Below are positions 37,020 through 46,300 of a stretch of DNA of 64,000 bases, one piece after another; position 1 is the stretch's first letter, and each line of letters begins with the position of its first letter. The stretch spans positions 1-64,000 of the forward strand of contig JAUXUQ010000007.1 in assembly GCA_030680605.1 (NCBI GenBank), given 5' to 3'. The notes beneath the pieces were generated by a model. That model made no database searches, was not told the DNA's origin, and worked only from the letters and a program-made list of their open reading frames with translations. Source of the DNA: Gammaproteobacteria bacterium (GTDB taxonomy: Bacteria; Pseudomonadota; Gammaproteobacteria; SURF-13). Both the position numbers and the translations under genes were made by a program.

Positions 37020-38492
37020 ATGACCCATCTACTATTTGCCGTGAGCGAAGCGCATCCCCTGATCAAGACCGGCGGGCTGGCGGATGTCGCCTGCAGCCTA
37101 CCCCGCGCACTGCAACCACACCTGCGTACGCTACGTCTGATCATGCCCGCCTACCGGCAGGCGATTGCGCGCGCGGGCCAGCTGAAACCCATCGCCACGC
37201 TACAGCTCGCCGGGTTCACCGAACCCGTACGCATTCTCGAGGGGAAAATGACGGACAGTGGCATCACGCTCTGGCTCGTCGATGCGCCTGCGTATTTTGA
37301 TCGTGAGGGTGGGCCCTACGGTGACACCGAGGGCATAGACTGGCCGGATAACGCGGCCCGTTTTACACTGTTTGCGCGCGCCGTCGTTGAGATCGCCTGT
37401 GGTCGTGCCGGCCTCGGCTGGCAACCCGATATTGTGCACTGCAACGACTGGCAAACCGGCCTGGTTCCTGCGCTACTGCAACATGAAACCGTACGCCCCG
37501 CCACCGTCTTCACCATCCATAACCTGGCATACCAGGGCCAGTTTGAGGCCGCTGTGTTTCCCACCCTCGCACTACCAGCATCGCTGTGGGGGTCTGAAGG
37601 ACTCGAATTTTATGGCCGCCTGTCCTTCCTCAAGGGCGGCATTGCATTCGCCGATCGCCTCACCACCGTGAGCCCGACCTACGCCCGTGAAATACAGACG
37701 CCCGAGCTCGGCTATGGACTGGAGGGCCTGTTGGCATTCCGCGCTACACGTCTGACGGGCATTCTGAACGGTGCCGACTACACGCAGTGGGAGCCCGCAC
37801 ATGACGCATTTATCGAAAAACCCTATGACATCCACTCGCTGCACCTGAAGGCTGTCAACAAGCGGGCACTGCAGCGCAGCATGGGCCTGCCGCATACAGC
37901 CGACGTGCCCCTGCTGGGAATGATTGGCCGCCTGGTAGAGCAAAAAGGCATCGACCTGCTGCTGGCGATACTGCCGAGCTTGCTTCAGCAACCGGTACAA
38001 CTCGCCGTGCTCGGCAGCGGTGAGAAAAAATTCGAGCAGGTACTGCTCGAGATCGCCAGACGCCATCCGCACCAGATCGCCGTATACATCGGTTACAGCG
38101 AGGAGTTGGCACACCGCATCGAGGCCGGGGCCGACATGTTTCTCATGCCATCCCGTTTTGAGCCCTGCGGCTTGAACCAGATCTACAGTCTGCGCTACGG
38201 TACCGTGCCCATCGTACGCCACACCGGGGGACTGGCTGACAGCGTAGTAGACGCCACCCCGGGACATCTCCAGAGTGGTACTGCCACCGGTTTCGTGTTC
38301 GACGCCACCACGCCCGAGGCCCTGCTGCATGCGCTCCAGCGCGCGCTGGCCCTGTACCATCAGCCTGTGCAATGGCGTAAGGTAGTCGCATGCGGCATGC
38401 AGCAGGACTTCAGCTGGGGCAGCAGCACAGATGCCTACCTCGAGGTATACCGTCAGGCACTGGCCGACCGTGGCACGCCCGCTCCTGTGTAA
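37020..38492 (+). CDS. glgA: Glycogen synthase (ADP-glucose)
   Basis: GT5 glucosyltransferase that extends alpha-1,4-glucan from ADP-glucose made by GlgC. 490 residues. KTGGLADV (17-24) binds the donor, and the C-terminal FEPCGLNQIYSLRYGTVPIV followed by HTGGLADSV is the donor/catalytic region. GVLNGAD-type sequence is present as GILNGADYTQW near 247. It is on the plus strand, opposite the gnd-zwf-pgi set, and 105 bases before ppc. It completes the storage pair with glgC at the window start. Confidence 0.96.
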   Translation: MTHLLFAVSEAHPLIKTGGLADVACSLPRALQPHLRTLRLIMPAYRQAIARAGQLKPIATLQLAGFTEPVRILEGKMTDSGITLWLVDAPAYFDREGGPYGDTEGIDWPDNAARFTLFARAVVEIACGRAGLGWQPDIVHCNDWQTGLVPALLQHETVRPATVFTIHNLAYQGQFEAAVFPTLALPASLWGSEGLEFYGRLSFLKGGIAFADRLTTVSPTYAREIQTPELGYGLEGLLAFRATRLTGILNGADYTQWEPAHDAFIEKPYDIHSLHLKAVNKRALQRSMGLPHTADVPLLGMIGRLVEQKGIDLLLAILPSLLQQPVQLAVLGSGEKKFEQVLLEIARRHPHQIAVYIGYSEELAHRIEAGADMFLMPSRFEPCGLNQIYSLRYGTVPIVRHTGGLADSVVDATPGHLQSGTATGFVFDATTPEALLHALQRALALYHQPVQWRKVVACGMQQDFSWGSSTDAYLEVYRQALADRGTPAPV

Positions 38493-38597
38493 TTATCGTT
38501 ATAATGATGCGCTTTGTTGTGTGCGGGCTTGAGCGCCGATATCGCCCCCTGCCGCGGCTCGAATAACGCGACACTACACTGAACAACAGGAATACGA

Positions 38598-41408
38598 ATG
38601 GCCGGCCAGGGTTATAACGACAAGGAGTTACGCGCACGCGTCAAACTGCTGGGCACCCTGCTCGGCAATGTGCTGCGTGCGCAGGCAGGCGAGCGCGCGC
38701 TCAAAATGGTGGAGACGCTGCGCAAGGGTTACATCGGCCTGCGCACCAAGGACAACCCGCTCAAGCGCCGCCGCCTCGCCCAACTCATTGACGCGCTCGA
38801 TCCGGGATTCGTCACCCATATCGTGCGCGCCTTCAGCACTTACTTCAGCTTGGTGAACATCGCGGAAGAGGCGTTTCAACATCGCCTGCGCCGCGCCCAG
38901 GTGCGGGCGGGCGGTACACTCTGGGTCGGCTCGTTCGATCATGCCCTGCGCCAGCTCTGCTCTCAGGGCGTCACTGCAGAGCAGCTGCAAACACTTCTCG
39001 ATCGCCTGCAATTCATTCCGGTCATCACCGCGCATCCCACGGAATCCAAGCGTCAGACCATCATGGAGGCGTTACGGCGTATTTTTCTCACCAGCGAACG
39101 CCTGAACGAACACCGCCTTACCAAAAGCGAACGTTACGAAATCACGCAACTGCTGGAAGCACAGGTTCAGATACTGTGGAAGACCGACGAGGTGCGCGTG
39201 CACCGTCCGCAGGTGGTCGATGAAATCCAGAACGGTCTGTTCTACTTCCGCGAGAGCCTGTTTCAGGCCGTGCCCGTCGTCTACCGCTACATGGAAAATG
39301 CCATCCAGCGCACCTATACCAAGGGCAACGAACAAGCCCGGCAAATCCATGTGCCGAGCTTCCTGCGTTTTGGATCCTGGGTAGGTGGCGACCGCGACGG
39401 CAACCCCAACGTAAAACCCGAAACCACGGAACTCGCCCTGCGCATGCAGGCGCGGGTGGTATTGCTGGAATACCTCTCACGGCTGTCTGCCTTGAGCCGG
39501 GTACTGACCCACTCCAGCCACCTCAGCGCCCCTTCCGCCGAGCTGCTTGCAAGCTTCAAGACCGACAAACGCATCGCGCCCTCCATGTTTGGCGGCGACC
39601 ATGAGCGCACCAGTCATGAGCCTTACCGGCGCAAACTCTACATCATGCACCATCGTCTGGAGTACAACCTGCGTGCGGTGAAAAAGCGACTGGAAGGTGA
39701 TTTTGATGCGCCTCTGGCGGTAGCCGCCTACTCCTCCGAGCGAGAATTTCTCGCCGATCTTTACCTGATTCGCGATTCACTCATCAGCCACGGCGACTAC
39801 AACATCTCCATGAGCGGGCTGCAAGACCTCATCCGCCTGGTCGAAACCTTCGGCTTCTTTTTGATGTCGCTCGATATCCGTCAGGAGTCATCGCGCCACA
39901 CACAGGCAGTGGCTGAACTCTTCACCACCCAATCACAGGCCATTGATTACGACGCCCTGTCCGAAGACGAGCGCATCAAACTGCTGGGGCGCGCACTGGC
40001 ACAATCCGACTGTCTCACCCAGCAGGCCAACCTCAGCGCCGAAACCCGCGAGACACTGGAAGTCTTCAACGTCATGGCGCGCATGCGCGTGGAAACCAGC
40101 CCCGAGGCCTTCGGCAGCTACATCATCTCCATGACGCGTTCAGCCAGCCACGTACTTGAGGTGTTGCTGCTCGCGCGGCAGGCCGACCTCGCCGGTTACC
40201 GCGATCAGGGCTGGTATTGCGACATTCGCGTCGCCCCCTTGTTCGAGACCATCGACGACCTCGCCCACATCGAGCCGGTGATGGAGGCGCTGTTGTCCAA
40301 CCGTACCTATAGCGCGCTGCTCAAGGCTTCCGGCAATCTACAGGAGGTGATGCTGGGTTACTCCGACTCCTGCAAGGACGGCGGCATACTCGCCTCGTCG
40401 TGGAGCCTGTACGAAGCGCAGAAAAAAATTACCGCATTGACCGCCCGGCACGGTGTCGAATGCCTGCTGTTTCACGGACGCGGCGGCACCATCGGGCGCG
40501 GCGGCGGCCCGACCCACGAATCCATCCTGTCACAGCCGGAAGGCACGGTGCACGGCCAGATCAAATTCACCGAGCAAGGCGAAATGGTGTCGTATAAATA
40601 CAGCAACAGCGAAACCGCCATATACGAACTCTCCGTCGGCGCTACCGGCCTGCTCAAGGCCAGCCGTGGACAGGTACACCCGCCTGCGGTGGATAATCCG
40701 GAATACCTTGCCATCATGCAGCAACTGGCAGAACTGGGTGAGCGCTGCTACCGCGATCTGACCGAAACCACACCCGGCTTCAGCGACTATTTTTACGAAG
40801 CCACACCCATCAACGAAATCGGCCAGCTCAACATCGGCTCGCGGCCCTCGCACCGCAAGAAAGGCGATCGCTCAAAATATTCCGTGCGGGCCATCGCCTG
40901 GGTGTTTGGCTGGGCGCAGTCGCGCCACACCATGCCCGCCTGGTATGGCATCGGCACGGCCCTCGAAAGCTGGCACGGCGGCGACCCGAAACGCTTCGCC
41001 ATGCTGCAGGCCATGTACCGTGACTGGCCGTTTTTCCGCGCCCTGCTCAGCAACACCCAGATGGCCTTGTTCAAGGCCGACATGGATATCGCGCGCGACT
41101 ACGCCGACCTGTGCAGTAACCGCAGTGAAGCCGACCATATTTACGAACTTATCCGCACCGAATACTACCGCACGATACGCGAGATACTGAAAGTCGTCGG
41201 CGCCGAATCGCTGATTGAGGAAAACCCGCCGCTCGCGCTCTCACTCTCACGTCGCAATCCCTATCTCGACCCGCTCAACGCGATCCAGGTCACACTGCTC
41301 AGGCGTACCAGAAATGAAGAACTCAGCGAACCCGAGCGCCACCGCTGGCTCGCCCCGCTGCTGCGCTCCATCAACGCCATCGCAGCTGGCATGCGCAATA
41401 CCGGTTAG
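38598..41408 (+). CDS. ppc: Phosphoenolpyruvate carboxylase
   Basis: Fixes bicarbonate onto PEP to give oxaloacetate. 936 residues, somewhat longer than the E. coli enzyme. Catalytic H146 lies in VITAHPTESKRQ. GYSDSCKDGGILASSW starts near 587, and FHGRGGTIGRGGGPTHES near 625-642 is the second signature with the mobile loop. The C terminus ends in the conserved GMRNTG. It stands alone on the plus strand, between glgA and a RIO kinase gene. Allosteric control by acetyl-CoA or aspartate is likely from the family, but not tested here. Confidence 0.97.
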   Translation: MAGQGYNDKELRARVKLLGTLLGNVLRAQAGERALKMVETLRKGYIGLRTKDNPLKRRRLAQLIDALDPGFVTHIVRAFSTYFSLVNIAEEAFQHRLRRAQVRAGGTLWVGSFDHALRQLCSQGVTAEQLQTLLDRLQFIPVITAHPTESKRQTIMEALRRIFLTSERLNEHRLTKSERYEITQLLEAQVQILWKTDEVRVHRPQVVDEIQNGLFYFRESLFQAVPVVYRYMENAIQRTYTKGNEQARQIHVPSFLRFGSWVGGDRDGNPNVKPETTELALRMQARVVLLEYLSRLSALSRVLTHSSHLSAPSAELLASFKTDKRIAPSMFGGDHERTSHEPYRRKLYIMHHRLEYNLRAVKKRLEGDFDAPLAVAAYSSEREFLADLYLIRDSLISHGDYNISMSGLQDLIRLVETFGFFLMSLDIRQESSRHTQAVAELFTTQSQAIDYDALSEDERIKLLGRALAQSDCLTQQANLSAETRETLEVFNVMARMRVETSPEAFGSYIISMTRSASHVLEVLLLARQADLAGYRDQGWYCDIRVAPLFETIDDLAHIEPVMEALLSNRTYSALLKASGNLQEVMLGYSDSCKDGGILASSWSLYEAQKKITALTARHGVECLLFHGRGGTIGRGGGPTHESILSQPEGTVHGQIKFTEQGEMVSYKYSNSETAIYELSVGATGLLKASRGQVHPPAVDNPEYLAIMQQLAELGERCYRDLTETTPGFSDYFYEATPINEIGQLNIGSRPSHRKKGDRSKYSVRAIAWVFGWAQSRHTMPAWYGIGTALESWHGGDPKRFAMLQAMYRDWPFFRALLSNTQMALFKADMDIARDYADLCSNRSEADHIYELIRTEYYRTIREILKVVGAESLIEENPPLALSLSRRNPYLDPLNAIQVTLLRRTRNEELSEPERHRWLAPLLRSINAIAAGMRNTG

Positions 41409-41462
41409 CCTGTTGCAGATTAACTTTTCCAAATACTTCACGCGCACAGCACGCGCTACGCC

Positions 41463-42320
41463 ATGAAGACCCCCAAAAGAATTGAACCGCTGGTCGAGGA
41501 TGGTCTGGTCGACACGGTCGTGCGTCAGCTCATGAGCGGCAAGGAGGCCATGGTCTACGTGGTGCGCTGTGGCGAAGACATCCGCTGTGCCAAGGTGTAC
41601 AAAGAGGCCAACAAACGCAGCTTTCGTCAGGCCACCCATTACACCGAAAGCCGCAAGATGAAAAGCAGCCGTCGTGCCCGTGCCATGGAGAAAGGCACCC
41701 GCTATGGTCGCAAGGCACAGGAAGACGCCTGGCAAAGCGCCGAAGTGGATGCCTTGTACCGTCTCGCCGCCGCTGGCGTGCGTGTGCCACAGCCCTATCA
41801 CTTCCATGCGGGTGTGCTGCTGATGGAACTGGTGACCGACGCCCATGGCGAAGCCGCCCCGAGGCTCAATGAACTGGTGCTGACAGCAGAGCAAGCGCAC
41901 GAATACCACGGCATATTGATAACGCAGGTGGTGCGCATGCTCTGCGCCGGTCTCGTGCACGGCGATTTATCAGAATATAACGTGCTCGTCGGCACCGAAG
42001 GGCCCGTCATCATCGACCTGCCGCAGGCCATTAACGCCGCAGGCAACAACAGTGCCTTCAGCATGCTCGAGCGCGACATCAATAATCTGGCCACCTACTT
42101 TGGCCGTTTTGCGCCCGAGCTGCTGACGACCGACTATGCCATGGAGATCTGGGCACACTACGAGGGCGGCAAGCTGCGCCCGGAGATCGAGTTGACCGGT
42201 CGCTTCGCGCGCAGCGAGAAGCCGGCGGATGTGAAGGGTGTCATGCGGGAAATTGACGCCGCGATCAAGGAGGCCGAAGAGGAACGGCAACGCTATCTTC
42301 AGCGCATGCAGCAACAGTAG
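41463..42320 (+). CDS. RIO1-like serine/threonine protein kinase
   Basis: 285-residue atypical kinase of the RIO family. The ATP loop is SGKEAMVYVV (25-34), Lys44 in RCAKVYK binds ATP, and a RIO-type insert rich in Lys/Arg lies at 62-84. The catalytic loop is HGDLSEYN (166-173), and the metal Asp185 is in VIIDLPQAI in place of DFG. Archaeal and eukaryotic RIO1 act in small-subunit ribosome maturation; bacterial roles are unclear. It begins 54 bases after ppc and converges on a TfoX-N gene. Confidence 0.9.
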   Translation: MKTPKRIEPLVEDGLVDTVVRQLMSGKEAMVYVVRCGEDIRCAKVYKEANKRSFRQATHYTESRKMKSSRRARAMEKGTRYGRKAQEDAWQSAEVDALYRLAAAGVRVPQPYHFHAGVLLMELVTDAHGEAAPRLNELVLTAEQAHEYHGILITQVVRMLCAGLVHGDLSEYNVLVGTEGPVIIDLPQAINAAGNNSAFSMLERDINNLATYFGRFAPELLTTDYAMEIWAHYEGGKLRPEIELTGRFARSEKPADVKGVMREIDAAIKEAEEERQRYLQRMQQQ

Positions 42321-42326
42321 GATTTA

Positions 42327-42345
42327 TGCACCCAGGGAATGTGCA
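42327..42345. terminator. Short hairpin after the RIO kinase gene
   Basis: TGCAC (42327-42331) pairs with GTGCA (42341-42345) around a nine-base loop, followed by the T-rich CTATTATTT on the plus strand. It lies between two convergent stops. The stem is only five base pairs, so it is a weak candidate. Confidence 0.35.
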
Positions 42346-42348
42346 CTA

Positions 42349-42699
42349 TTATTTAGCCTTGCGTTTACCCCGCTCAATGCGCAACGCCGCGTTAATCGCC
42401 TGTTGCGCCCAACTCAACATGGCTTCAGGCTCTTCAAATACCTCCGGCGGTGCCTCGTAGTACTTCATGGTGGTCAATTTGCCACGCGCGGTGTAGGTGA
42501 ACGGCCCCAGTCCGCGCTCCGTAAATTCAGCACGGTTAAGGTCATCGACTTTGAAATACAATCTGTCTTCGAGTATGAGCGCGAAAATTGTGTCGCGTTG
42601 GTAAATCCCGTGCCCGCCAAACATCGCCCGCGCACTCACGCTACCCAGCGGTGCCAGCTGCTCCAGCACAAACTCAACAAATTCATTGCGTACCGGCAT
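42349..42699 (-). CDS. TfoX N-terminal domain protein
   Basis: 116 residues that form a stand-alone TfoX_N domain: MPVRNEFVEFVLEQL, then the family core VSARAMFGGHGIYQ, then LYFKVDDLNRAEF and GPFTYTARGK. The C-terminal half of Sxy/TfoX, which mediates competence in Haemophilus and Vibrio, is absent. Many bacteria have such single-domain proteins with unknown role. I start it at the ATG at 42699, which gives the usual N terminus; a longer frame to 42753 exists. The last residues are basic (RIERGKRKAK). Sequence upstream belongs to an accessory insertion. Confidence 0.85.
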   Translation of the reverse strand: MPVRNEFVEFVLEQLAPLGSVSARAMFGGHGIYQRDTIFALILEDRLYFKVDDLNRAEFTERGLGPFTYTARGKLTTMKYYEAPPEVFEEPEAMLSWAQQAINAALRIERGKRKAK

Positions 42700-42791
42700 G
42701 ATTAGCCGAGACGTTCGCCCCAATCGATTGCGAGAGGTCGCGCTGTACCTCACTCATCCCGCGCTGATAAAGGGTCAGCTTGAACACAGGG
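42700..42791. other. Junction between tfoX-N gene and AT-rich insertion
   Basis: Read on the minus strand, one frame gives a protein-like stretch (KLTLYQRGMSEVQRDLSQSI and a few more residues) that ends at a stop just inside tfoX-N. It has no start with a ribosome site. It may be the remnant of a gene that was cut by the neighbouring insertion, or chance. Confidence 0.3.
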
Positions 42792-43430
42792 TTATGATGC
42801 ACTAGCTACTCCAATAAACTTATCCTTAGGGAAAGTCTGTTTGGCGAAGGTTCTAAGCTTGTTTAACACATCAAGAGTTGATCCACAGCTTTCGTATACA
42901 TTGCTGTACATCTGATCTGTTTGGTTTCGTAACGTACCCACCAACCTGGGCCCTAGCTTCTGGGAAATCTCATCTAGGCTAATTGGCACTCCATTCTTTA
43001 TCCCAAGACTCACGAAAACAGGCTGCAATTCTCCGATGTGAAAATCACTCCTAAGCTGGATCGCTTTAAGAGCCATCTCAAACCTCTCTTGTTCAAGCGT
43101 TACCTCCATAAGCAAGTTTGGATTTGATGACTCAAGCAAGAAATGAAGATTATCAATTTTCACCCTAATGTCTTGGGAATCGTTAGTAGTGAGGGCTGGC
43201 GCATTTACGAAACGAAGATTGTCGTCCTTAAAGGCATCTAAATCCTCCTTCATATTGCACAAGGCTCTGTATTGTCTTGCCAGGGTAAACAAAGCTTGGT
43301 TAATGGATGACACCCGTTGATTCCGTTCCTTACGGCACTCCTTTTTGTCTTGCAGGTAAAAAGCAAACCAAGCCCCAGCAAAAGCTGCAATCAAGGTTGC
43401 CAGCCAAGGCGCAAAATCATTCACATACAT
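42792..43430 (-). CDS. Membrane-anchored unknown protein, AT-rich
   Basis: 212 residues. One N-terminal membrane helix (WLATLIAAFAGAWFAFYLQ, about 9-27) is followed by a charged segment KKECRKERNQR and a long helical, probably coiled-coil region. The coding sequence is visibly richer in A and T than its neighbours, with different codon choice, which points to recent transfer. I do not recognise a domain. The arrangement, a short anchor with a cytoplasmic helical body, is seen in several phage-defence and stress proteins, but no catalytic motif is visible. No partner gene is adjacent. Confidence 0.6.
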   Translation of the reverse strand: MYVNDFAPWLATLIAAFAGAWFAFYLQDKKECRKERNQRVSSINQALFTLARQYRALCNMKEDLDAFKDDNLRFVNAPALTTNDSQDIRVKIDNLHFLLESSNPNLLMEVTLEQERFEMALKAIQLRSDFHIGELQPVFVSLGIKNGVPISLDEISQKLGPRLVGTLRNQTDQMYSNVYESCGSTLDVLNKLRTFAKQTFPKDKFIGVASAS

Positions 43431-43444
43431 AATCTAATCACACG

Positions 43445-43504
43445 CGGAGAGTGCGTAGGATAACGTGCAGGTTGGATAGAGCCCAAGCGCAACCCATCGC
43501 CTGC
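43445..43504. repeat. Possible degenerate intergenic repeat at insertion edge
   Basis: GGTTG (43470-43474) and CAACC (43490-43494) form a short inverted pair inside a stretch that, on the minus strand, reads GATGGGTTGCGCTTGGGC. This resembles, from memory, widespread GATGGGTTGCGC-type intergenic repeats of proteobacteria. It borders the AT-rich gene on the panD side. Confidence 0.3.
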
Positions 43505-43885
43505 CTAGGCCACCTGCACCGGAATGGCATTGCGGCAGTGGGTAATGCGGTTGTGTTCGTTGAGGTAGACGAGGGTGGGGTGGAAGTTGGCGAGTTCGTG
43601 CTGGTTGAGGACGGCGTAGGCCGCGATGATCACGCGATCACCGGGGTTGGCCTTGTGGGCGGCGGCGCCGTTTATGGAGATGATGCCGGAGTTGTCCTCT
43701 GCGCGGATGGCATAGGTGGTGAAGCGCTCGCCGTTGGCGACGTTGTAGATGTGGATTTGCTCGTATTCGTGGATGCCCGCCGCCGCCAGCAGCTTGCCAT
43801 CAATGGCGCATGAACCCTCATACTCCAGCTCGGAGTGGGTGACGCGGGCATGGTGGAGCTTGGCCTTGAGGAGGGTGTACTGCAT
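43505..43885 (-). CDS. panD: Aspartate 1-decarboxylase (proenzyme)
   Basis: Makes beta-alanine for pantothenate. The 126-residue proenzyme cuts itself between G24 and S25 in EYEGSCAID to form the pyruvoyl cofactor at S25. The family core [14 protein letters not shown] and [19 protein letters not shown] are present. It is the last gene of the pan operon, 37 bases after panC. Maturation often needs PanM/PanZ in enteric bacteria; no such gene is in the window. Confidence 0.97.
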   Translation of the reverse strand: MQYTLLKAKLHHARVTHSELEYEGSCAIDGKLLAAAGIHEYEQIHIYNVANGERFTTYAIRAEDNSGIISINGAAAHKANPGDRVIIAAYAVLNQHELANFHPTLVYLNEHNRITHCRNAIPVQVA

Positions 43886-43922
43886 GGATATCTCCGCCTG
43901 GAAAGGACGAGCAGGCTGGGTA

Positions 43923-44795
43923 TTATACCCGATCTTGCACCACAGGCGGCAAGGCCACCTGCAGGCTATCGATCAGGCGGGCCTTGCCCAGCCAGGCGGC
44001 GGCGAGAATGGCGAGGTCTGTGTCCTCAGGCCCGGCGGGGGCGAGGTTGTCCGCGCGGCACACGCTGACGTACTCGGGGCGGAACCCGCCCTGCTGCAAG
44101 GCCATCAGGGCGTCATTTTCCAGCGCATGGAAGTCGCTCGCGCCCTGCTCGATGCGGCCTTTGACCTGCATCAGCACCTGATACAGGCGCGGGGCGTGCC
44201 GGCGCTCGTCCGCAGTCAAATAGCTGTTGCGTGAGCTTAGAGCCAGTCCATCCTGCTCCCGCACAGTGGGCACGGCGACGATGTCGACCGGTAGCGCCAG
44301 ATCACGCACCATCCGCCGGATCACTTGCAGTTGCTGGTAATCCTTCTCGCCAAAAAGGGCGACATCGGGCTGCACGATGTTGAGCAGTTTGTGCACCACC
44401 GTTGCCACCCCACGGAAATGGCCGGGCCGGTGCGCCCCGCACAGGATGTCGGAGATATCCGGCACCGTGACGCTGGTGTGGTGCTGCATGCCCTGCGGAT
44501 ACATTTCGGTAACTTCAGGAAAAAATACGATATCTACGCCATTTTTGTCCAATTTGCTGCGATCTTCATCAAACGTGCTTGGATAAGCGCTGAAATCGTT
44601 AGGGTCGTCGAACTGCAAGGGGTTGATAAAAATACTCACCACCACCCGCTGGGCGCAGCTTTTGGCCTCATCCACCAGCCGCAGGTGGCCCTCGTGCAGA
44701 TTGCCCATGGTCGGCACCAAGGCAATCTGGTCGCCCCGCGCCCGCCACTCGGCCAGTTCCCCACGCAGGGAGGCGATCGTCTTGATCACACGCAT
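43923..44795 (-). CDS. panC: Pantothenate synthetase
   Basis: Joins pantoate and beta-alanine with ATP. 290 residues. The HIGH-like motif lies in [13 protein letters not shown] (28-40), the [13 protein letters not shown] segment near 152-164 is typical, and the C-terminal KMSKS-like element is [10 protein letters not shown] near 186-195. It lies 11 bases after panB and just before panD, the normal panBCD order. Confidence 0.97.
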   Translation of the reverse strand: MRVIKTIASLRGELAEWRARGDQIALVPTMGNLHEGHLRLVDEAKSCAQRVVVSIFINPLQFDDPNDFSAYPSTFDEDRSKLDKNGVDIVFFPEVTEMYPQGMQHHTSVTVPDISDILCGAHRPGHFRGVATVVHKLLNIVQPDVALFGEKDYQQLQVIRRMVRDLALPVDIVAVPTVREQDGLALSSRNSYLTADERRHAPRLYQVLMQVKGRIEQGASDFHALENDALMALQQGGFRPEYVSVCRADNLAPAGPEDTDLAILAAAWLGKARLIDSLQVALPPVVQDRV

Positions 44796-44806
44796 GACAA
44801 GGCTTG

Positions 44807-45601
44807 CTACTGCACGCCGTGTTCGGCGGCCGGGAACTCGCCCGTTTTCACCGCGCTGACATAGGCCGCCACCGCAGCGGGAATACCGGCCACGCCGGTA
44901 AGAAAGTTTTTGGCGAAGCGCGGCGGCTTGGCACTGAGGCCCAGCACGTCATACAGCACCAGCACCTGACCATCACAGCCCGCGCCCGCGCCGATGCCGA
45001 TCACGGGGATTGTCAGTGCCTGTGCCACCTGCTGCGCCAGCGCACCCGGCACACACTCCAGCACCAGCAAGCCCGCGCCCGCCTGCTCCAGCGTGCGCGC
45101 ATCGGCCAGCAAGGTTTGCGCGCTGTCGGCGTCGCGCCCCTGCACCCGATAACCGCCAAGCTGGTGCACCGACTGCGGCAGCAAGCCGAGATGGGCGCAC
45201 ACGGGCATGCCGCGCTGCGTCAGCGCGCTCACGCTGTCGGCGAGCCAGGCGCCGCCTTCGAGCTTCACCATCTGCGCGCCGCCCTCCTGCATCAGGCGCG
45301 CGGCGTTGCCCAGCGCCTGCGCACTGCTGGCATAGCTCATGAAGGGAAGATCGGCAACCACAAACGCCCGCCGGCTGCCGCGCCGCACGCAGCGGGTGTG
45401 GTAGATCACGTCGGCCAGCGTGACGGGCAGCGTGCTGTCATGACCCTGAATCACCATACCGAGCGAATCGCCTACCATGATGAGATCGACGCCGGCACTG
45501 TCCAGCACAGCCGCATGGCTCGCGTCGTAGGCGGTGAGGCAGGCGATCTTTTCGCCGCGCGGCTTCATCTCGCGCAGCGTGGTCAATGTGACCGGCTTCA
45601 T
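44807..45601 (-). CDS. panB: 3-methyl-2-oxobutanoate hydroxymethyltransferase
   Basis: Adds a hydroxymethyl group from methylene-tetrahydrofolate to ketoisovalerate, the first step to pantoate. 264 residues, TIM barrel. Metal ligand D45 is in [10 protein letters not shown]84 in [10 protein letters not shown], and the KLEGG near 113-117 follows. It begins 24 bases after the deoxynucleoside kinase gene. A ketopantoate reductase (panE) is not in the window. Confidence 0.97.
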   Translation of the reverse strand: MKPVTLTTLREMKPRGEKIACLTAYDASHAAVLDSAGVDLIMVGDSLGMVIQGHDSTLPVTLADVIYHTRCVRRGSRRAFVVADLPFMSYASSAQALGNAARLMQEGGAQMVKLEGGAWLADSVSALTQRGMPVCAHLGLLPQSVHQLGGYRVQGRDADSAQTLLADARTLEQAGAGLLVLECVPGALAQQVAQALTIPVIGIGAGAGCDGQVLVLYDVLGLSAKPPRFAKNFLTGVAGIPAAVAAYVSAVKTGEFPAAEHGVQ

Positions 45602-45625
45602 AACGCCCCCGTCATACAGAGGCCA

Positions 45626-46300
45626 TCACAAGGCTACGGACAGCGGGTTGAAGTAGTGCCGCCCGCTGCGCACGCTGCCGATCTGCTCCAGCAGCAGCGC
45701 ATAATCCTGCTCGTTGTTGACCGGATCGATCTGGGCGGCGTTGATAATCAGCAGCGGCGCCTCGTCGTAGTGGTGGAAAAAGTCGGCATAGGCATTGGAC
45801 AAGCGATGCAGGTAGGCCGACTCGATCAGGCGCTCGTATGGTATGGCACGGCGCGCAATGCGTGCCAGCAGCACCTCGACCGGGGCTTGCAGGTAAATGA
45901 CCAGATCCGGCTGCGGCGCCTGCACGGTCATCTGGGCGTACACCTGTTCGTACAACCGCAACTCGTCGTCGTCCAGCGTGGCGCGCGCAAACAGACGGTC
46001 TTTCTCCATCATGAAATCGGACACGCGCACGGGGCTGAACAAATCACTCTGGCGCAGCGCATTAATCTGCTGCGTGCGCTGAAACAGGAAATATAACTGC
46101 GCAGGCAAAGCACCCTGGCGTGGGTTCTGGTAAAAACGCTCGAGAAAAGGATTGTCGTAGGCCTGTTCGAGCAAGGCATCGCCCGCGAGCGAGAGCGCAA
46201 GGCGTTTGGCGAGGCTGGTCTTGCCTACCCCAATGGGGCCTTCGACGGCGATGTAACTGCGCCGCACAACGCCCGATGACGTGTCGTCAGGTCTGCTCAT
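45626..46300 (-). CDS. Deoxynucleoside kinase family protein
   Basis: 224-residue P-loop kinase of the dNK/dGK family. Walker A GPIGVGKTSLAKRLA (21-35) is preceded by IAVE. FYQNPRQGALPAQLYFL and a DRLFARATL-type segment follow, as in bacterial deoxyadenosine/deoxyguanosine kinases. The AIPYERLIESAYLHRL region forms the lid. The preferred nucleoside cannot be told. It overlaps folK by 14 bases and precedes panB, a gene order common in gammaproteobacteria. Confidence 0.9.
   Translation of the reverse strand: MSRPDDTSSGVVRRSYIAVEGPIGVGKTSLAKRLALSLAGDALLEQAYDNPFLERFYQNPRQGALPAQLYFLFQRTQQINALRQSDLFSPVRVSDFMMEKDRLFARATLDDDELRLYEQVYAQMTVQAPQPDLVIYLQAPVEVLLARIARRAIPYERLIESAYLHRLSNAYADFFHHYDEAPLLIINAAQIDPVNNEQDYALLLEQIGSVRSGRHYFNPLSVAL

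Noticed and set aside
44804-46096. 430-codon plus-strand frame across panB and the deoxynucleoside kinase
   Set aside because: It spans two genes with clear motifs on the minus strand and gives no domain of its own.
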